Shown: positions 40,603-49,891 of the stretch, in pieces | Position numbering within the stretch: position 1 is the stretch's first letter | Layout: the number at the start of each line of letters is the position of its first letter | Source: Ilumatobacter sp. | Lineage (GTDB): Bacteria; Actinomycetota; Acidimicrobiia; Acidimicrobiales; Ilumatobacteraceae | Direction: 5' to 3' | DNA length: 64,000 nucleotides | NCBI RefSeq assembly: GCF_030065885.1 | Contig: NZ_JASJCS010000006.1 | Location: 1-64,000 of the forward strand | Notes under the pieces: model-generated | The model's input: only the letters and a program-made list of their open reading frames with translations | Database searches by the model: none | Told to the model about the DNA's origin: nothing | Made by a program: the position numbers and the translations under genes

Positions 40603-42246
40603 ATGCCGACGACACCCACGAACCGTGAGCTCTGGCAGCAGGCCTACGAGACATCCGTGCTGCGCGACGTCGACCACCAGACCATGTCGGGCGTCCCGCT
40701 CGAGGCCGTGTATGGGCCCGACGACGGCGAGTTCCCGGGCCAGTACCCGTACACGCGTGGCCCGTATGCGTCGATGTACAGGTCGAAGTTGTGGACGATG
40801 CGGATGTTCGCCGGGTTCGGCACCGCCGACGACACGAATTGGCGCTTCAAGGAGATCATCAACGCCGGCGGCACCGGCCTCTCCACGGCGTTCGACATGC
40901 CGACACTGCTCGGCATCGATTCCGACGACCCGATGGCGCTCGGCGAGGTGGGGCGGTGCGGTGTCGCCGTCGACACGCTCGCCGACATGGAGGACCTCTA
41001 CCGCGGCATCGACCTCGGCGAGATCACGACGTCGATGACGATCAACTCGCCGGCCGCGGTGATCTTCGCGATGTTCGTCGCCCAGGCCGAGCGCGCCGGC
41101 ATCCCCAGGGCGAAGCTCGGCGGCACGCTCCAGAACGACATCCTGAAGGAGTACCAGGCACAGAAGGAGTTCGTGTTCCCGCCCCGGCAGTCGATGCGGC
41201 TCGTCCGTGACACGATCGACTTCACCGCGGCCGAGATGCCGCGCTGGCACTCGATCTCGATCTCGGGCTACCACATCCGCGAGGCCGGCTCGTCGGCGGT
41301 CGAGGAGCTCGCGTTCACCCTCGCCAACGGGTTCGCGTACGTCGAGCTCGCGCTGCAGGCCGGCCTGCCGGTCGACGCATTCGCGCCCCGGCTCAGCTTC
41401 TTCTTCAACGCTCACATCGACTTCTTCGAGGAGATCGCCAAGTACCGCGCCGCGCGACGGCTCTGGGCGCGCTGGATGAAGGAGCGGTACGGCGCCACCG
41501 ACGAGAGGTCGATGCAGCTCCGTTTCCACTGCCAGACCGCGGGCGTGTCGCTGACCGCGCAGCAGCCCGAGGTCAACATCGTGCGCACGGCGATCGAGGC
41601 GCTCGCGGGCGTGCTCGGCGGCGCACAGTCGCTGCACACCAACTCGATGGACGAGGCGCTGGCGCTGCCGACCGAGAAGGCGGCGCGGATCGCGCTGCGC
41701 ACCCAGCAGGTGATCGCCCACGAGACCAACGTGGCCCATGTCGCCGACCCGCTCGGCGGCTCGCACTTCGTCGAGGAGCTGACCGACGAGATGGAGCGGC
41801 AGGCCGAGGAGCTCTTCGAGCACCTCGACGAGATCGGCGAGGGTTCGATGCTCGAGGGGGTCATCAAGGGGATCGAGGAGAACTGGTTCCAGGGCAAGAT
41901 CGCCGACTCGGCGTTCGAGCTCGAGCGGCAGCTCAACGCCGGCCGGCGGATCACGGTCGGCGTCAACGACTTCACCGAGGGCAACGACGAGGACCAGATC
42001 GAGCTGCTCAAGATCACCACCGAGGACGAGGCGCGCCAGCGCAAGCGCCTCGACCAGGTCCGCCAGGACCGCGACGCCGACGCCGTCGCGGCTGCGCTCG
42101 CCCGGATACGCGCCGACGCCGCCGATCCCGAGGTCAACCTGATGCCGGCGCTGATCGACGCCGTCTCGGTCTACGCCACGCTCGGCGAGATCATGCGCAC
42201 GCTCGAGGCCGAGTTCGGCCGCCACGTCGAAGTCCCGATCATCTGA
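40603..42246 (+). CDS. B12-dependent acyl-CoA mutase, large subunit
   Basis: A 547-aa TIM-barrel subunit of the methylmalonyl-CoA mutase family. Substrate-site residues resemble methylmalonyl-CoA mutase: Tyr59 ([12 protein letters not shown]) and Arg199 ([11 protein letters not shown]) match the Tyr/Arg pair that holds the carboxylate, whereas isobutyryl- and hydroxyisobutyryl-CoA mutases carry Phe or Ile plus Gln. However, [15 protein letters not shown] differs from the usual AFDLPTQMGYDSD, so another dicarboxylic acyl-CoA is possible. The B12-binding domain is absent and is supplied by the next gene, as in archaeal and two-subunit enzymes. ATG 40603. Confidence 0.88.
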   Translation: MPTTPTNRELWQQAYETSVLRDVDHQTMSGVPLEAVYGPDDGEFPGQYPYTRGPYASMYRSKLWTMRMFAGFGTADDTNWRFKEIINAGGTGLSTAFDMPTLLGIDSDDPMALGEVGRCGVAVDTLADMEDLYRGIDLGEITTSMTINSPAAVIFAMFVAQAERAGIPRAKLGGTLQNDILKEYQAQKEFVFPPRQSMRLVRDTIDFTAAEMPRWHSISISGYHIREAGSSAVEELAFTLANGFAYVELALQAGLPVDAFAPRLSFFFNAHIDFFEEIAKYRAARRLWARWMKERYGATDERSMQLRFHCQTAGVSLTAQQPEVNIVRTAIEALAGVLGGAQSLHTNSMDEALALPTEKAARIALRTQQVIAHETNVAHVADPLGGSHFVEELTDEMERQAEELFEHLDEIGEGSMLEGVIKGIEENWFQGKIADSAFELERQLNAGRRITVGVNDFTEGNDEDQIELLKITTEDEARQRKRLDQVRQDRDADAVAAALARIRADAADPEVNLMPALIDAVSVYATLGEIMRTLEAEFGRHVEVPII

Positions 42247-42247
42247 C

Positions 42248-42658
42248 ATGTCGGCCGAGCACGCTGCGAGGATTCTCATCGCGAAGGTGGGGCTGGACGG
42301 GCACGACCGCGGGATCAAGGTCGTGGCGCGGATGCTGCGCGATGCCGGGTACGAGGTGATCTACACCGGGCTGTTCCAGACGCCCGAGACCGTGGCGGCC
42401 GCAGCGGTCGACGAGGACGTCGACGCGATCGGGCTGTCCATGCTCTCCGGGGCCCACATGACGCTCGCACCGCTGGTCGTCGACGAGGTCCGGAAGCGGG
42501 GTAGCGACATCCCCGTGATCCTGGGCGGCATCGTTCCCGACCACGATCTCGACGCCCTGCGCGACGCCGGGATCGCCGCCGTCCTCACGCCCGGCGCCAC
42601 CGCCGAGCAGATCACGAACGAGGTCGCCGCCGTCCTCGCAGCCTCCGATCGCGCCTGA
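42248..42658 (+). CDS. B12-binding subunit of acyl-CoA mutase
   Basis: A 136-aa Rossmann-type cobalamin domain: [20 protein letters not shown] contains the DxHxxG axial-ligand motif, [13 protein letters not shown] the nucleotide-tail Ser and VILGGIVPD the GG. It starts one base after the mutase stop, so both subunits are made together. Adenosylcobalamin held here is placed over the barrel of the large subunit to start radical rearrangement of the acyl-CoA. Confidence 0.93.
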   Translation: MSAEHAARILIAKVGLDGHDRGIKVVARMLRDAGYEVIYTGLFQTPETVAAAAVDEDVDAIGLSMLSGAHMTLAPLVVDEVRKRGSDIPVILGGIVPDHDLDALRDAGIAAVLTPGATAEQITNEVAAVLAASDRA

Positions 42659-42723
42659 CCGCTGACCTTCGGCGTCGGTGTGCCGACCTTCGACCCTGGT
42701 CGGCCGGCTCGGAACATCGTTGG

Positions 42724-44076
42724 GTGGACCTCGTGACCCGTTCACGCACTCGGGTGCTGATCCTCGGCGCCGGGGGGCGCGACTTCCACGACTTCAACGT
42801 CGCGTTCCGCGACGACGCCTCCGTCGAGGTGGTCGCCTTCACCGCTGCGCAGATACCGAACATCGCCCACCGGGTGTACCCGCCCGAACTCGCCGGGCCG
42901 AACTACCCGAACGGCATCCCGATCCGGCCCGAGACCGAGCTCGAGCAGCTCATCGACGAGCTCGGCGTCGACGAGGTCGTCGTGAGCTACTCCGACCTGG
43001 CGTACGTCGACGTGATGCACCTCGAGTCGCGGATCCTCGCCGCCGGTGCCGACGTGCGGCTGCTCGGACCGGTGAGCACGATGCTCGAGTCGGCCGTGCC
43101 GGTCGTCGCGGTCCTCGCCTCGCGCACGGGCTGCGGCAAGAGCCAGACCAGCCGCCACCTCGGCAAGGTGCTCACCGACGCCGGGCATCGCGTCGCACTG
43201 GTCCGGCATCCGATGCCGTACGGCGACCTCGCGCCGATGCGGGTGCAACGGTTCGCCACGCTCGAGGACATCGACGCCGCCGACCCGACGATCGAGGAGC
43301 GCGAGGAGTACGAGGAGCCGGTCCGTCGCGGCCTGGTGATGTTCGCGGGTGTCGACTACGCAGCGATCCTCGAGGCCGCCCAGGCCGAGGCCGACGTCAT
43401 CATCTGGGACGGCGGCAACAACGACCTCCCGTTCTTCCGTCCGCACGTCAGCATCTGCCTCGTCGACGCACTCCGGCCCGGGCACGAAGTCGCCTACCAC
43501 CCGGGCGAGGTCAACCTCCGCATGGCCGACATCGTCGTGATCACCAAGGTCGACGCGGCCAGCCCGGGAGGGATCGCGGCGATCCGGTTCAACATCGCGA
43601 CCAACAACCCGGACGCGGTCGTGGTCGAAGCGGCCTCGCCGATCACGCTCGATCCGGGCCCGGGCCTCGCCGGAGCCCGTGTGCTCGTCGTGGAGGACGG
43701 CCCGACCGTCACGCACGGTGGGATGCGCTACGGCGCAGGCACGGTGGCTGCCCGGACCGCCGGCGCCGCCGAGCTGGTCGACCCCCGGCCGTGGGCGGTC
43801 GGCCAGATCGCCAAGACGTTCGAGCAGTACCCCGACATCGGCCCGCTGCTCCCGGCGATGGGCTACGGCGCCCAGCAGCTCGCCGACCTGCAGACGACGA
43901 TGCAACAGACGCCATGCGACGTCGTCGTGACCGGCACGCCGATCGATCTCGGCCGTCTCGTCGACCCCGGCCATCCGCTCCGCCACGCCCGCTACGAGTA
44001 CGCCGACGCGGGCACCCCGACGCTGGCAGATGCGCTGGTGAACTTCCTCGGCGCGGCCGCCGCGACCGTCGGCTGA
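42724..44076 (+). CDS. Cyclic 2,3-diphosphoglycerate synthetase-like P-loop protein
   Basis: A 450-aa protein. An N-terminal Rossmann-like part (RVLILGAGGRDFHDFNVAFR) is followed by a P-loop domain with VVAVLASRTGCGKSQTSRHL (Walker A near residue 140), IIWDGGNNDLPFFRP and VVITKVDAAS (NKxD-like). The layout is that of archaeal cyclic 2,3-DPG synthetases and their bacterial relatives of unknown role. It is placed where many mutase operons carry the MeaB/ArgK chaperone GTPase, so a function in mutase maintenance is attractive but unproven. GTG 42724 is used, with GTG 42733 as alternative. Confidence 0.8.
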   Translation: MDLVTRSRTRVLILGAGGRDFHDFNVAFRDDASVEVVAFTAAQIPNIAHRVYPPELAGPNYPNGIPIRPETELEQLIDELGVDEVVVSYSDLAYVDVMHLESRILAAGADVRLLGPVSTMLESAVPVVAVLASRTGCGKSQTSRHLGKVLTDAGHRVALVRHPMPYGDLAPMRVQRFATLEDIDAADPTIEEREEYEEPVRRGLVMFAGVDYAAILEAAQAEADVIIWDGGNNDLPFFRPHVSICLVDALRPGHEVAYHPGEVNLRMADIVVITKVDAASPGGIAAIRFNIATNNPDAVVVEAASPITLDPGPGLAGARVLVVEDGPTVTHGGMRYGAGTVAARTAGAAELVDPRPWAVGQIAKTFEQYPDIGPLLPAMGYGAQQLADLQTTMQQTPCDVVVTGTPIDLGRLVDPGHPLRHARYEYADAGTPTLADALVNFLGAAAATVG

Positions 44077-44179
44077 CCGCAACGGGACGGACAGACTTTC
44101 GTCACTTGCGCAGCGTCGCCGCACGCGGTTTCCTAGAGGCAACAGTCCGCGCGAACGCGCCGTCATGAGGGGGGACGTC

Positions 44180-44329
44180 GTGCCCCAGACAATCGAAACC
44201 CATGCTTGCCCGTACTGCGAGCTGATGTTCACGTATCACGAGGAGATCCGTGATCACATCCTCCACGACCACGCTGAACACAGCGACGTCGCAGCGACGG
44301 TCGAGATCCACGAGCTGCCCCACGACTGA
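44180..44329 (+). CDS. 49-aa C2H2 zinc-finger protein
   Basis: A short frame starting at GTG 44180 behind AGGGGGGAC (or at ATG 44165). Residues after PQTIETHA read CPYCELMFTYHEEIRDHILH, giving Cys-x2-Cys-x3-Phe-x5-Ile-x2-His-x4-His, the classical single C2H2 finger pattern including the hydrophobic core positions. The rest is acidic and His-rich. Codon usage matches the neighbours. It lies between the cDPG-synthetase-like gene and the dikinase-like gene, 35 bases ahead of the latter. DNA, RNA or protein binding are all possible. Confidence 0.7.
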   Translation: MPQTIETHACPYCELMFTYHEEIRDHILHDHAEHSDVAATVEIHELPHD

Positions 44330-44364
44330 GCCGACCGGCCGGGTGCCTGGCTAGGTTCGGCCAG

Positions 44365-46668
44365 GTGAGGCAGGATCCATCCGACGCGGTCGCGCGCGCG
44401 GTGCGGACCGCCCTGTCCGCTAGCACCAACGAGGCCGTCGAGACGGCGCTGCGCTGTGTCGAGCCGAGTGACCTCGCTGCGTTCTTCCACGCCAGCCTGG
44501 CTGCCGCTCCCGAGTCGTCGCCCGTGGCCACCGGGCTGCCCGCATCGCCGGGCGCCGCAAGTGGACGCATCGTGCTCACCGCCGACGACGCACTCGCAGC
44601 CGCCGACTCCGGCGTCCCGGCGATCCTCGTCCGGCCCGAGACGACGCCGGACGACGTGCTCGGCATGCAGGTCGCCGCCGGCATCTTGACCTCCCGGGGC
44701 GGGATGGTGAGCCATGCCGCGGTCGTGGCTCGGGGTTGGGGTGTGCCGGCGGTGGTCGGCGCCGGTGACGTGCACGTCGACGGGGACGAGCTCACGATCG
44801 GCGACACCGCACTGCGCGCCGGTGACGAGATCACGATCGACGGCAGCTCCGGCGACGTGCACCTCGGCGCGCTGCCGACGACGGGCGTCGAGGCGCCCGA
44901 CGAGCTCGAGACGCTGCTCGGGTGGGCCGACACCGTCGCCGCCGGCCGCGTGCAGGTGCGCGCCAACGCCGACACCGCAGGCGACGCGACCGTCGGGCGC
45001 CGGCTCGGTGCGCAGGGAATCGGTCTCTGCCGCACCGAGCACATGTTCCTGGCCGGCGACCGCCTGCCGATCATGCGCCGCTTCATCCTGAGCGACGACC
45101 CGGCGATCGAGGCTGCTGCGCTGGCCGAGCTCGAGACCGCGCAGGTCGCCGACTTCGAGTCCGTCCTGCTGGCGATGGACGGCCTGCCGGTGACCGTGCG
45201 GCTGCTCGACCCACCGCTGCACGAGTTCCTGCCCGACATCGCCGATCTCACCGCACGCGACGCTCGCAATGAGCTCGACGACGGGCAGCGCGCGGAGCTG
45301 GCGGCCGCACGCCGCCTGCACGAGGCGAACCCGATGATCGGAACGCGCGGAGTGCGGCTCGGCATCGTTCGCAGCGGGGTCTACGAGATGCAGGTCCGAG
45401 CGCTGTGCACGGCAGCTGCGAACCTGTTCGAGCGCGGCCGGCAACCCCATGTCGAGATCATGATCCCGCTCGTGGTCGACGCCGAGGAGCTGCGGATCGC
45501 ACGCTCGTGGGTCACGGGGCTGCTCGACGAGCTCGGACACCCCGAGCTGGCGGTGGGCGTCGTGACCGTCGGCGCGATGATCGAGACGCCGCGCGCCGCA
45601 CTCACCGCGGGCGCGCTCGCCGAGCACGCGGACTTCTTCTCGTTCGGCACGAACGACCTGACGCAGATGACCTACGCGTTCAGCCGCGACGACGTCGAGG
45701 CCAAGCTCCTGCCTGCCTACCAAGCCTGCGGCATCCTGCCGGCCAACCCGTTCGAGGTGCTCGACCAGGAGGGCGTGGGCGAGCTCGTCCGCATGGCGAG
45801 CGAGGCAGCTCGCGGCGCGAAGCCGGCCGTCAAGCTCGGCGCGTGCGGCGAACACGCCGGCCATCCGGCGTCGGCCGACTTCCTCGTCCGGGTCGGCGTC
45901 GACTCGGTCAGCTGTTCGCCGCTCCGCGTGCCGCTCGCCCGGTTGGCGGTCGCACAGGCGCTGCTCGACTGCGGCCGCGTCGCCGTCGACGACGTGACGT
46001 TCGCCTTCACCGCGAGCGGTGCGGTCTCCGGCGTGGCCGCAGGCGCCAGCACGGAGAGCGCCGGGCACGCCGTGCAGATCGATCGAGCATTGGTGCTCCA
46101 CACGTTGCGCGTGAGGGGGTTCGTCACGAGCGACGGCTTCGTCGCCAGCCTCGGCGATCACCCGGCGGCGATCCTCGACGAGCTCGTCCACGACGGTCTC
46201 GCCCGCTACGTCGAGGCCCGCGACATGTACGCGCTCATGCCGGCGGGCAAGGAGCAGCACACCGCGCTGCTGCCGACGATCGCCGGCGACGCGGTCGCCG
46301 CCGTCACCGCCCACTACGACCGGTTCCTCGAGCTGAACGACACCCTCAAGTCGCTGTGCACGAGGTGGCAGGTACGCAGCGACGTGCCGAACGATCACAC
46401 CGACCACGAGTACGACGCGCAGTGCATTCGAGCGCTCGCGTCGCTGGCGGACGAGGTGCGGCCGGTGGTCGACGCCATGGCGGCGGGTCTCCCCCGGCTG
46501 GCTCGCTACGGATCACGGCTGTCGGCAGCATCGGGCCGCGTCAGCGCCGGCGACACGACCGGCTTCACCGGCGTGATGTGCGAGTCGTTCCACGACGTCT
46601 GGATGGAGCTCCACGAGGACCTGATCCTCCTCCAGGGCATCGACCGCACGAGCGAGGGCAGCTTCTGA
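44365..46668 (+). CDS. Pyruvate phosphate dikinase-like protein without ATP-grasp domain
   Basis: A 767-aa protein. Residues 55-170 are the swivelling phosphohistidine domain with GGMVSHAAVVARG (His117). Residues 190-530 are the PEP/pyruvate TIM barrel: GIGLCRTEHMFL, MIGTRGVRLGI, VEIMIPLVVD, FGTNDLTQMTYAFSRDD and GACGEHAGHPAS (catalytic Cys). The N-terminal nucleotide-binding domain of PPDK (about 340 residues) is missing. About 210 extra C-terminal residues (from roughly 555) contain a winged-helix-like stretch and a helical part I do not recognise. The protein may work with a separate ATP-binding partner or in phosphotransfer like PTS enzyme I. GTG start. Confidence 0.85.
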   Translation: MRQDPSDAVARAVRTALSASTNEAVETALRCVEPSDLAAFFHASLAAAPESSPVATGLPASPGAASGRIVLTADDALAAADSGVPAILVRPETTPDDVLGMQVAAGILTSRGGMVSHAAVVARGWGVPAVVGAGDVHVDGDELTIGDTALRAGDEITIDGSSGDVHLGALPTTGVEAPDELETLLGWADTVAAGRVQVRANADTAGDATVGRRLGAQGIGLCRTEHMFLAGDRLPIMRRFILSDDPAIEAAALAELETAQVADFESVLLAMDGLPVTVRLLDPPLHEFLPDIADLTARDARNELDDGQRAELAAARRLHEANPMIGTRGVRLGIVRSGVYEMQVRALCTAAANLFERGRQPHVEIMIPLVVDAEELRIARSWVTGLLDELGHPELAVGVVTVGAMIETPRAALTAGALAEHADFFSFGTNDLTQMTYAFSRDDVEAKLLPAYQACGILPANPFEVLDQEGVGELVRMASEAARGAKPAVKLGACGEHAGHPASADFLVRVGVDSVSCSPLRVPLARLAVAQALLDCGRVAVDDVTFAFTASGAVSGVAAGASTESAGHAVQIDRALVLHTLRVRGFVTSDGFVASLGDHPAAILDELVHDGLARYVEARDMYALMPAGKEQHTALLPTIAGDAVAAVTAHYDRFLELNDTLKSLCTRWQVRSDVPNDHTDHEYDAQCIRALASLADEVRPVVDAMAAGLPRLARYGSRLSAASGRVSAGDTTGFTGVMCESFHDVWMELHEDLILLQGIDRTSEGSF

Positions 46669-46693
46669 CGACGAAGCGAGCCGGGGCGGTGGT

Positions 46694-47416
46694 TCAGCGC
46701 GGCGTGTGCTCGGCGAGGAAGTCCTTGATGGCCGCATCGGTGGTGGCGAGGTGCTCGGGTTCCTTCCACTGCTCGATCAGCGTCGCGTTGGGCGCTGCTG
46801 CGACGAGTGCTCTCGACGTCGACCGCGGGTGGTAGAGGTCGTTGCCCATCAGCACGAGCATCGGCGTCTCGACGGCGGCCGCCTCTGCGGGGGTCGCCGT
46901 CAGCACGAACTCGCCGTCCCACATGTTGCGGCGGAACGAGGCCCAGTCGTCGTCGCTCACCGACGGGTGAGCGGGCCCGATCTCGGCCACCCAGCCCTCG
47001 AACATCTCCTCGAACGCACCGCGGTTGTCGTCGATGCCGACCGGCTGGAGCAGCACGGCCGATTCGAAGCGCTCGGGCGCCGCTCGCAACAGTCCCATGA
47101 TGTACGGGCCACCGATGCACATCCCGAGCACGTGGCACCGATCGATGCCGAGATGGTCGAGCAACCCGAGCTGGTCGCCGCGGTACGTCGCCCAGCCGTC
47201 GCCGGGCGAGATCGGCGCGGTCGACCGACCGGCGTTGCGCTGATCCATGCCGATCAACCGGTACTCGCCGCCCAACGCCGCGCGGGGGTTCCACGGTGTC
47301 GTGTTCCACACGTCGTTGGCGCTGCGCATGCCCCCCGGCGCGATCAGCAGCACGGGGAAGCCATCGCCCTCGTCGTCGTAGTGGATGGCGATCTGCTCGT
47401 GTTCGTAGACCGGCAT
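46694..47416 (-). CDS. Alpha/beta hydrolase with cysteine nucleophile
   Basis: A 240-aa hydrolase. The oxyanion turn is LIAPGGMRSAND, and the nucleophile elbow reads GMCIGGPYIMGLL, so the catalytic residue is Cys instead of Ser. IGMDQRNAGRST matches the RGxG-type turn of epoxide hydrolase-like enzymes and EPEHLATTDAAI holds the late His. Cys nucleophiles are known in dienelactone hydrolases and a few other lineages. Reaction unknown. It converges on the dikinase-like gene with 25 bases between stops. Confidence 0.82.
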   Translation of the reverse strand: MPVYEHEQIAIHYDDEGDGFPVLLIAPGGMRSANDVWNTTPWNPRAALGGEYRLIGMDQRNAGRSTAPISPGDGWATYRGDQLGLLDHLGIDRCHVLGMCIGGPYIMGLLRAAPERFESAVLLQPVGIDDNRGAFEEMFEGWVAEIGPAHPSVSDDDWASFRRNMWDGEFVLTATPAEAAAVETPMLVLMGNDLYHPRSTSRALVAAAPNATLIEQWKEPEHLATTDAAIKDFLAEHTPR

Positions 47417-47447
47417 GCCCTCTGTCTACTGCGCTCGCGTCGAGTCG

Positions 47448-47966
47448 TCAGCTGCGGAGGCGGACGGCGAGGTCGGCGGCGACGTCCTCGGCGGAACGAC
47501 CGTCGGTGTCGATCTGCTCGAACCGCTCGTACGCGTGGGCTCGCTCGGCCAGCAACTCGGTCACCCGCGCCCGCACATCGGTCTCGGCGAGCAGCGGCCG
47601 CTCGACGAGCTCGTCGTCGGCGGCGACACGTTCGAGGATCGTGTCGACCGGCGCGGTCAGGCAGTACACCGACGAGGACGCCGCGAGCACCTCGGCGTTG
47701 ACCGGGTCGACCATGAGCCGACCGCCCGTCGAGATGACGAGTCCGTCCCGCTGGGCGAGCTCGGCGCAGAGCTCTCGCTCGAGCCGCCGGAACTCGCCTT
47801 CGCCGTGCTCGGCGAAGATCTCGGGGATCGGGCCGTGCCGGACCTCGATGACGTGGTCGGTGTCGAGGAAGTCGTACAGGAGCAGGTCGGCGAGCAAGCG
47901 CCCGACCGTGGTCTTGCCGGTGCCCATGAAGCCGGTGAGCACGACGTTGCGGCGATCCTCGTCCAT
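47448..47966 (-). CDS. Shikimate kinase-like protein
   Basis: A 172-aa P-loop kinase. Walker A GFMGTGKTTVGR near residue 12, DTDHVIEV (the DxD that binds metal and substrate), EGEFRRLERELC (the substrate Arg) and ISTGGRLMV, where shikimate kinases have GGG. The layout and size are those of AroK, with Arg replacing the third Gly. No other aromatic pathway gene is near, so a related small-molecule kinase is possible. ATG 47966 lacks a strong ribosome site. It is the upstream neighbour of the cysteine hydrolase on the same strand. Confidence 0.75.
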   Translation of the reverse strand: MDEDRRNVVLTGFMGTGKTTVGRLLADLLLYDFLDTDHVIEVRHGPIPEIFAEHGEGEFRRLERELCAELAQRDGLVISTGGRLMVDPVNAEVLAASSSVYCLTAPVDTILERVAADDELVERPLLAETDVRARVTELLAERAHAYERFEQIDTDGRSAEDVAADLAVRLRS

Positions 47967-48047
47967 GACAGCCGTCAGGGTAGACGGGCACGCTCGTCTC
48001 CCGGAATCGATCGCGCGCCGGTCGGCGCGGTCGGCCATCATGACGAC

Positions 48048-48686
48048 ATGCCCACGTCGGGATCGCTGGTCGCCTTCGCGGCACTGTCGTTCGCCCTCAT
48101 CGTGGTGCCCGGGCCGAGCGTGATGTTCGTCGTCGGCCGGGCGGTGGCGCTCGGCCGGCGGGCGGCGCTGCTGACGGTCGCCGGCAATGCGGCAGGCGTC
48201 TACGTGCAGGTGCTGCTCGTCGCCGTGGGCCTGGGCGCCGTCGTCGAGCGGTCGGTCGCAGCGTTCACGATCGTGAAGCTGTTCGGCGCCGCGTACCTGG
48301 TCTGGCTCGGCGTCCAGGCGATCCGCCGGCGCCGTCACCTGGCGGCCGCCTCCGAACCCGCAGGGGCGGGGCGCACCGGCCGGTCCGTGTTCCGCGACGG
48401 ACTGGTCGTCGGCCTCGCCAACCCGAAGGCCATCGTCTTCTTCGCAGCGATCCTGCCCCAGTACGTCGATCGCGGCGGTGCGCCGGCCCCGCTCCAGATG
48501 GCCTTCCTCGGGGTGGTCTTCGTCGCGATCGCGCTGCTCTCCGACGGCGCCTGGGGCCTCGCCGCAGGCACCGCGCGGAACTGGTTCTCCGGTTCGCCCC
48601 GTCGACTCGAGCGGCTCGGCCTGGCCGGCGGCTGCACGATGATCGGACTCGGCATCCACCTCGCCGTCTCCGGTCGCAGCGACTGA
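48048..48686 (+). CDS. LysE/RhtB-family exporter
   Basis: A 212-aa membrane protein with six hydrophobic helices. The family hallmark is seen at the N-terminus (ALSFALIVVPGPSVMFVVGR) and in helix 2 (ALLTVAGNAAGVYVQVLLVA), with GLANPKAIVFFAAILPQYVD in the second half. Members export amino acids or their analogues. ATG 48048 is used. It is divergent from the kinase-like gene, 81 bases apart. Substrate cannot be told from sequence. Confidence 0.88.
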   Translation: MPTSGSLVAFAALSFALIVVPGPSVMFVVGRAVALGRRAALLTVAGNAAGVYVQVLLVAVGLGAVVERSVAAFTIVKLFGAAYLVWLGVQAIRRRRHLAAASEPAGAGRTGRSVFRDGLVVGLANPKAIVFFAAILPQYVDRGGAPAPLQMAFLGVVFVAIALLSDGAWGLAAGTARNWFSGSPRRLERLGLAGGCTMIGLGIHLAVSGRSD

Positions 48687-48730
48687 CGCCCGGTCGATCC
48701 CGACCAGGGCGGTCGCCCTACGGTGGCGCC

Positions 48731-49861
48731 ATGAGCGACATCGTCCCGTTCACGATCGATGTGCCCGACGCCGTCCTCGAGGACCTGCGCGTCCGGTTGA
48801 CCGGCACCCGCTGGCCCGACCGTGAACTGGTCGACGACTGGTCGCAAGGGGTACCGCTGGCGTATGTGCGCGAGGTCTGCCGCTACTGGGCCGACAACTA
48901 CGAGTGGCGCCGACGCGAGGCGGCGCTCAACCGCTTCGACCAGTTCACGACCCCGATCGACGGCCTCGACCTCCACGTCGTGCACCAGCTCTCGCCGCAC
49001 CCCGAGGCGCTCCCCCTCCTCGTCACGCACGGCTGGCCGGGTTCGATCGTCGAGTTCCACAAGGTGATCGAGCCCTTGACCGACCCGACCCGGTTCGGTG
49101 GCAGCGCCGAGGACGCGTTCCACGTGGTGGCGCCGTCGCTGCCGGGGTTCGCGTTCTCGGGCAAGCCGACCGAGACCGGCTGGGGTGTCGAGCGGATCGG
49201 TGCGGCCTTCACGCAGCTCATGGCGCGTCTCGGCTACGACCGCTACGTCGCGCAGGGCGGCGACTGGGGTTCGGCGATCACCTCCGTGGTCGGCGCGGTC
49301 GACCCGGCGCACTGCGCTGCGATCCATCTCACGCTGGCGATGTCGACCCGGCCGCCCGGCACGCCGACCGAGCCCGACGAACTGCACGCGATGGAGCGCA
49401 TCCAGCACTACATGGAGTGGGACTCGGGCTACTCGACCCAGCAGAAGTCGCGCCCGCAGACGCTCGGCTACGGCCTCGCCGATTCACCCGCAGGGCAGGC
49501 GGCGTGGATCCTCGAGAAGTTCTGGTCCTGGACCGACTGCGACGGGCACCCCGAGAACGCGCTGACCCGCGACGAGATGCTCGACAACATCATGCTCTAC
49601 TGGGTCACCGAGAGCGCCACGTCGTCGGCACGGATCTACTGGGAGAGCTTCGGCCGCGCCGAGCGGGCCGTCGTCGAGGTGCCGACCGGGTTCACCGTCT
49701 ACCCGCGAGAGATCGTGCCGCCGGTGCGGTCGTGGGTCGCCGAGCTGTACCCGAACGTCGTCTACTGGAACGAGCAACCCAAGGGCGGCCACTTCGCTGC
49801 GCTCGAGGTGCCCGACGCGTTCGTCGCCGACCTCCGCGAGTGCTTCCGGCCGCACCGCTGA
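48731..49861 (+). CDS. Epoxide hydrolase (EHN domain)
   Basis: A 376-aa enzyme. Residues 1-110 are the N-terminal EHN domain (VPDAVLEDLRVRLTGTRWPD). The alpha/beta core follows: oxyanion HGWPGS, nucleophile elbow QGGDWGS (Asp), cap residues with conserved Tyr and His in KGGHFAALEVPD. This is the family of microsomal-type epoxide hydrolases that open epoxides through an ester intermediate. ATG 48731 lies 45 bases after the exporter. Confidence 0.9.
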   Translation: MSDIVPFTIDVPDAVLEDLRVRLTGTRWPDRELVDDWSQGVPLAYVREVCRYWADNYEWRRREAALNRFDQFTTPIDGLDLHVVHQLSPHPEALPLLVTHGWPGSIVEFHKVIEPLTDPTRFGGSAEDAFHVVAPSLPGFAFSGKPTETGWGVERIGAAFTQLMARLGYDRYVAQGGDWGSAITSVVGAVDPAHCAAIHLTLAMSTRPPGTPTEPDELHAMERIQHYMEWDSGYSTQQKSRPQTLGYGLADSPAGQAAWILEKFWSWTDCDGHPENALTRDEMLDNIMLYWVTESATSSARIYWESFGRAERAVVEVPTGFTVYPREIVPPVRSWVAELYPNVVYWNEQPKGGHFAALEVPDAFVADLRECFRPHR

Positions 49862-49891
49862 CGCGAACGGACGCTGCCCGGCACGCGCCGT

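Noticed and set aside
40578-40606. Sigma-70-like promoter TTGACA for the mutase gene
   Set aside because: A -10 box at normal spacing would fall on or after the mutase start codon; the TTGACA is better explained as part of the operator palindrome.
44254-46407. 717-codon minus-strand open frame opposite the dikinase-like gene
   Set aside because: Long antisense frames are expected at this GC content. The translation is Arg/His-rich without recognisable domains, while the plus strand encodes clear PPDK motifs.
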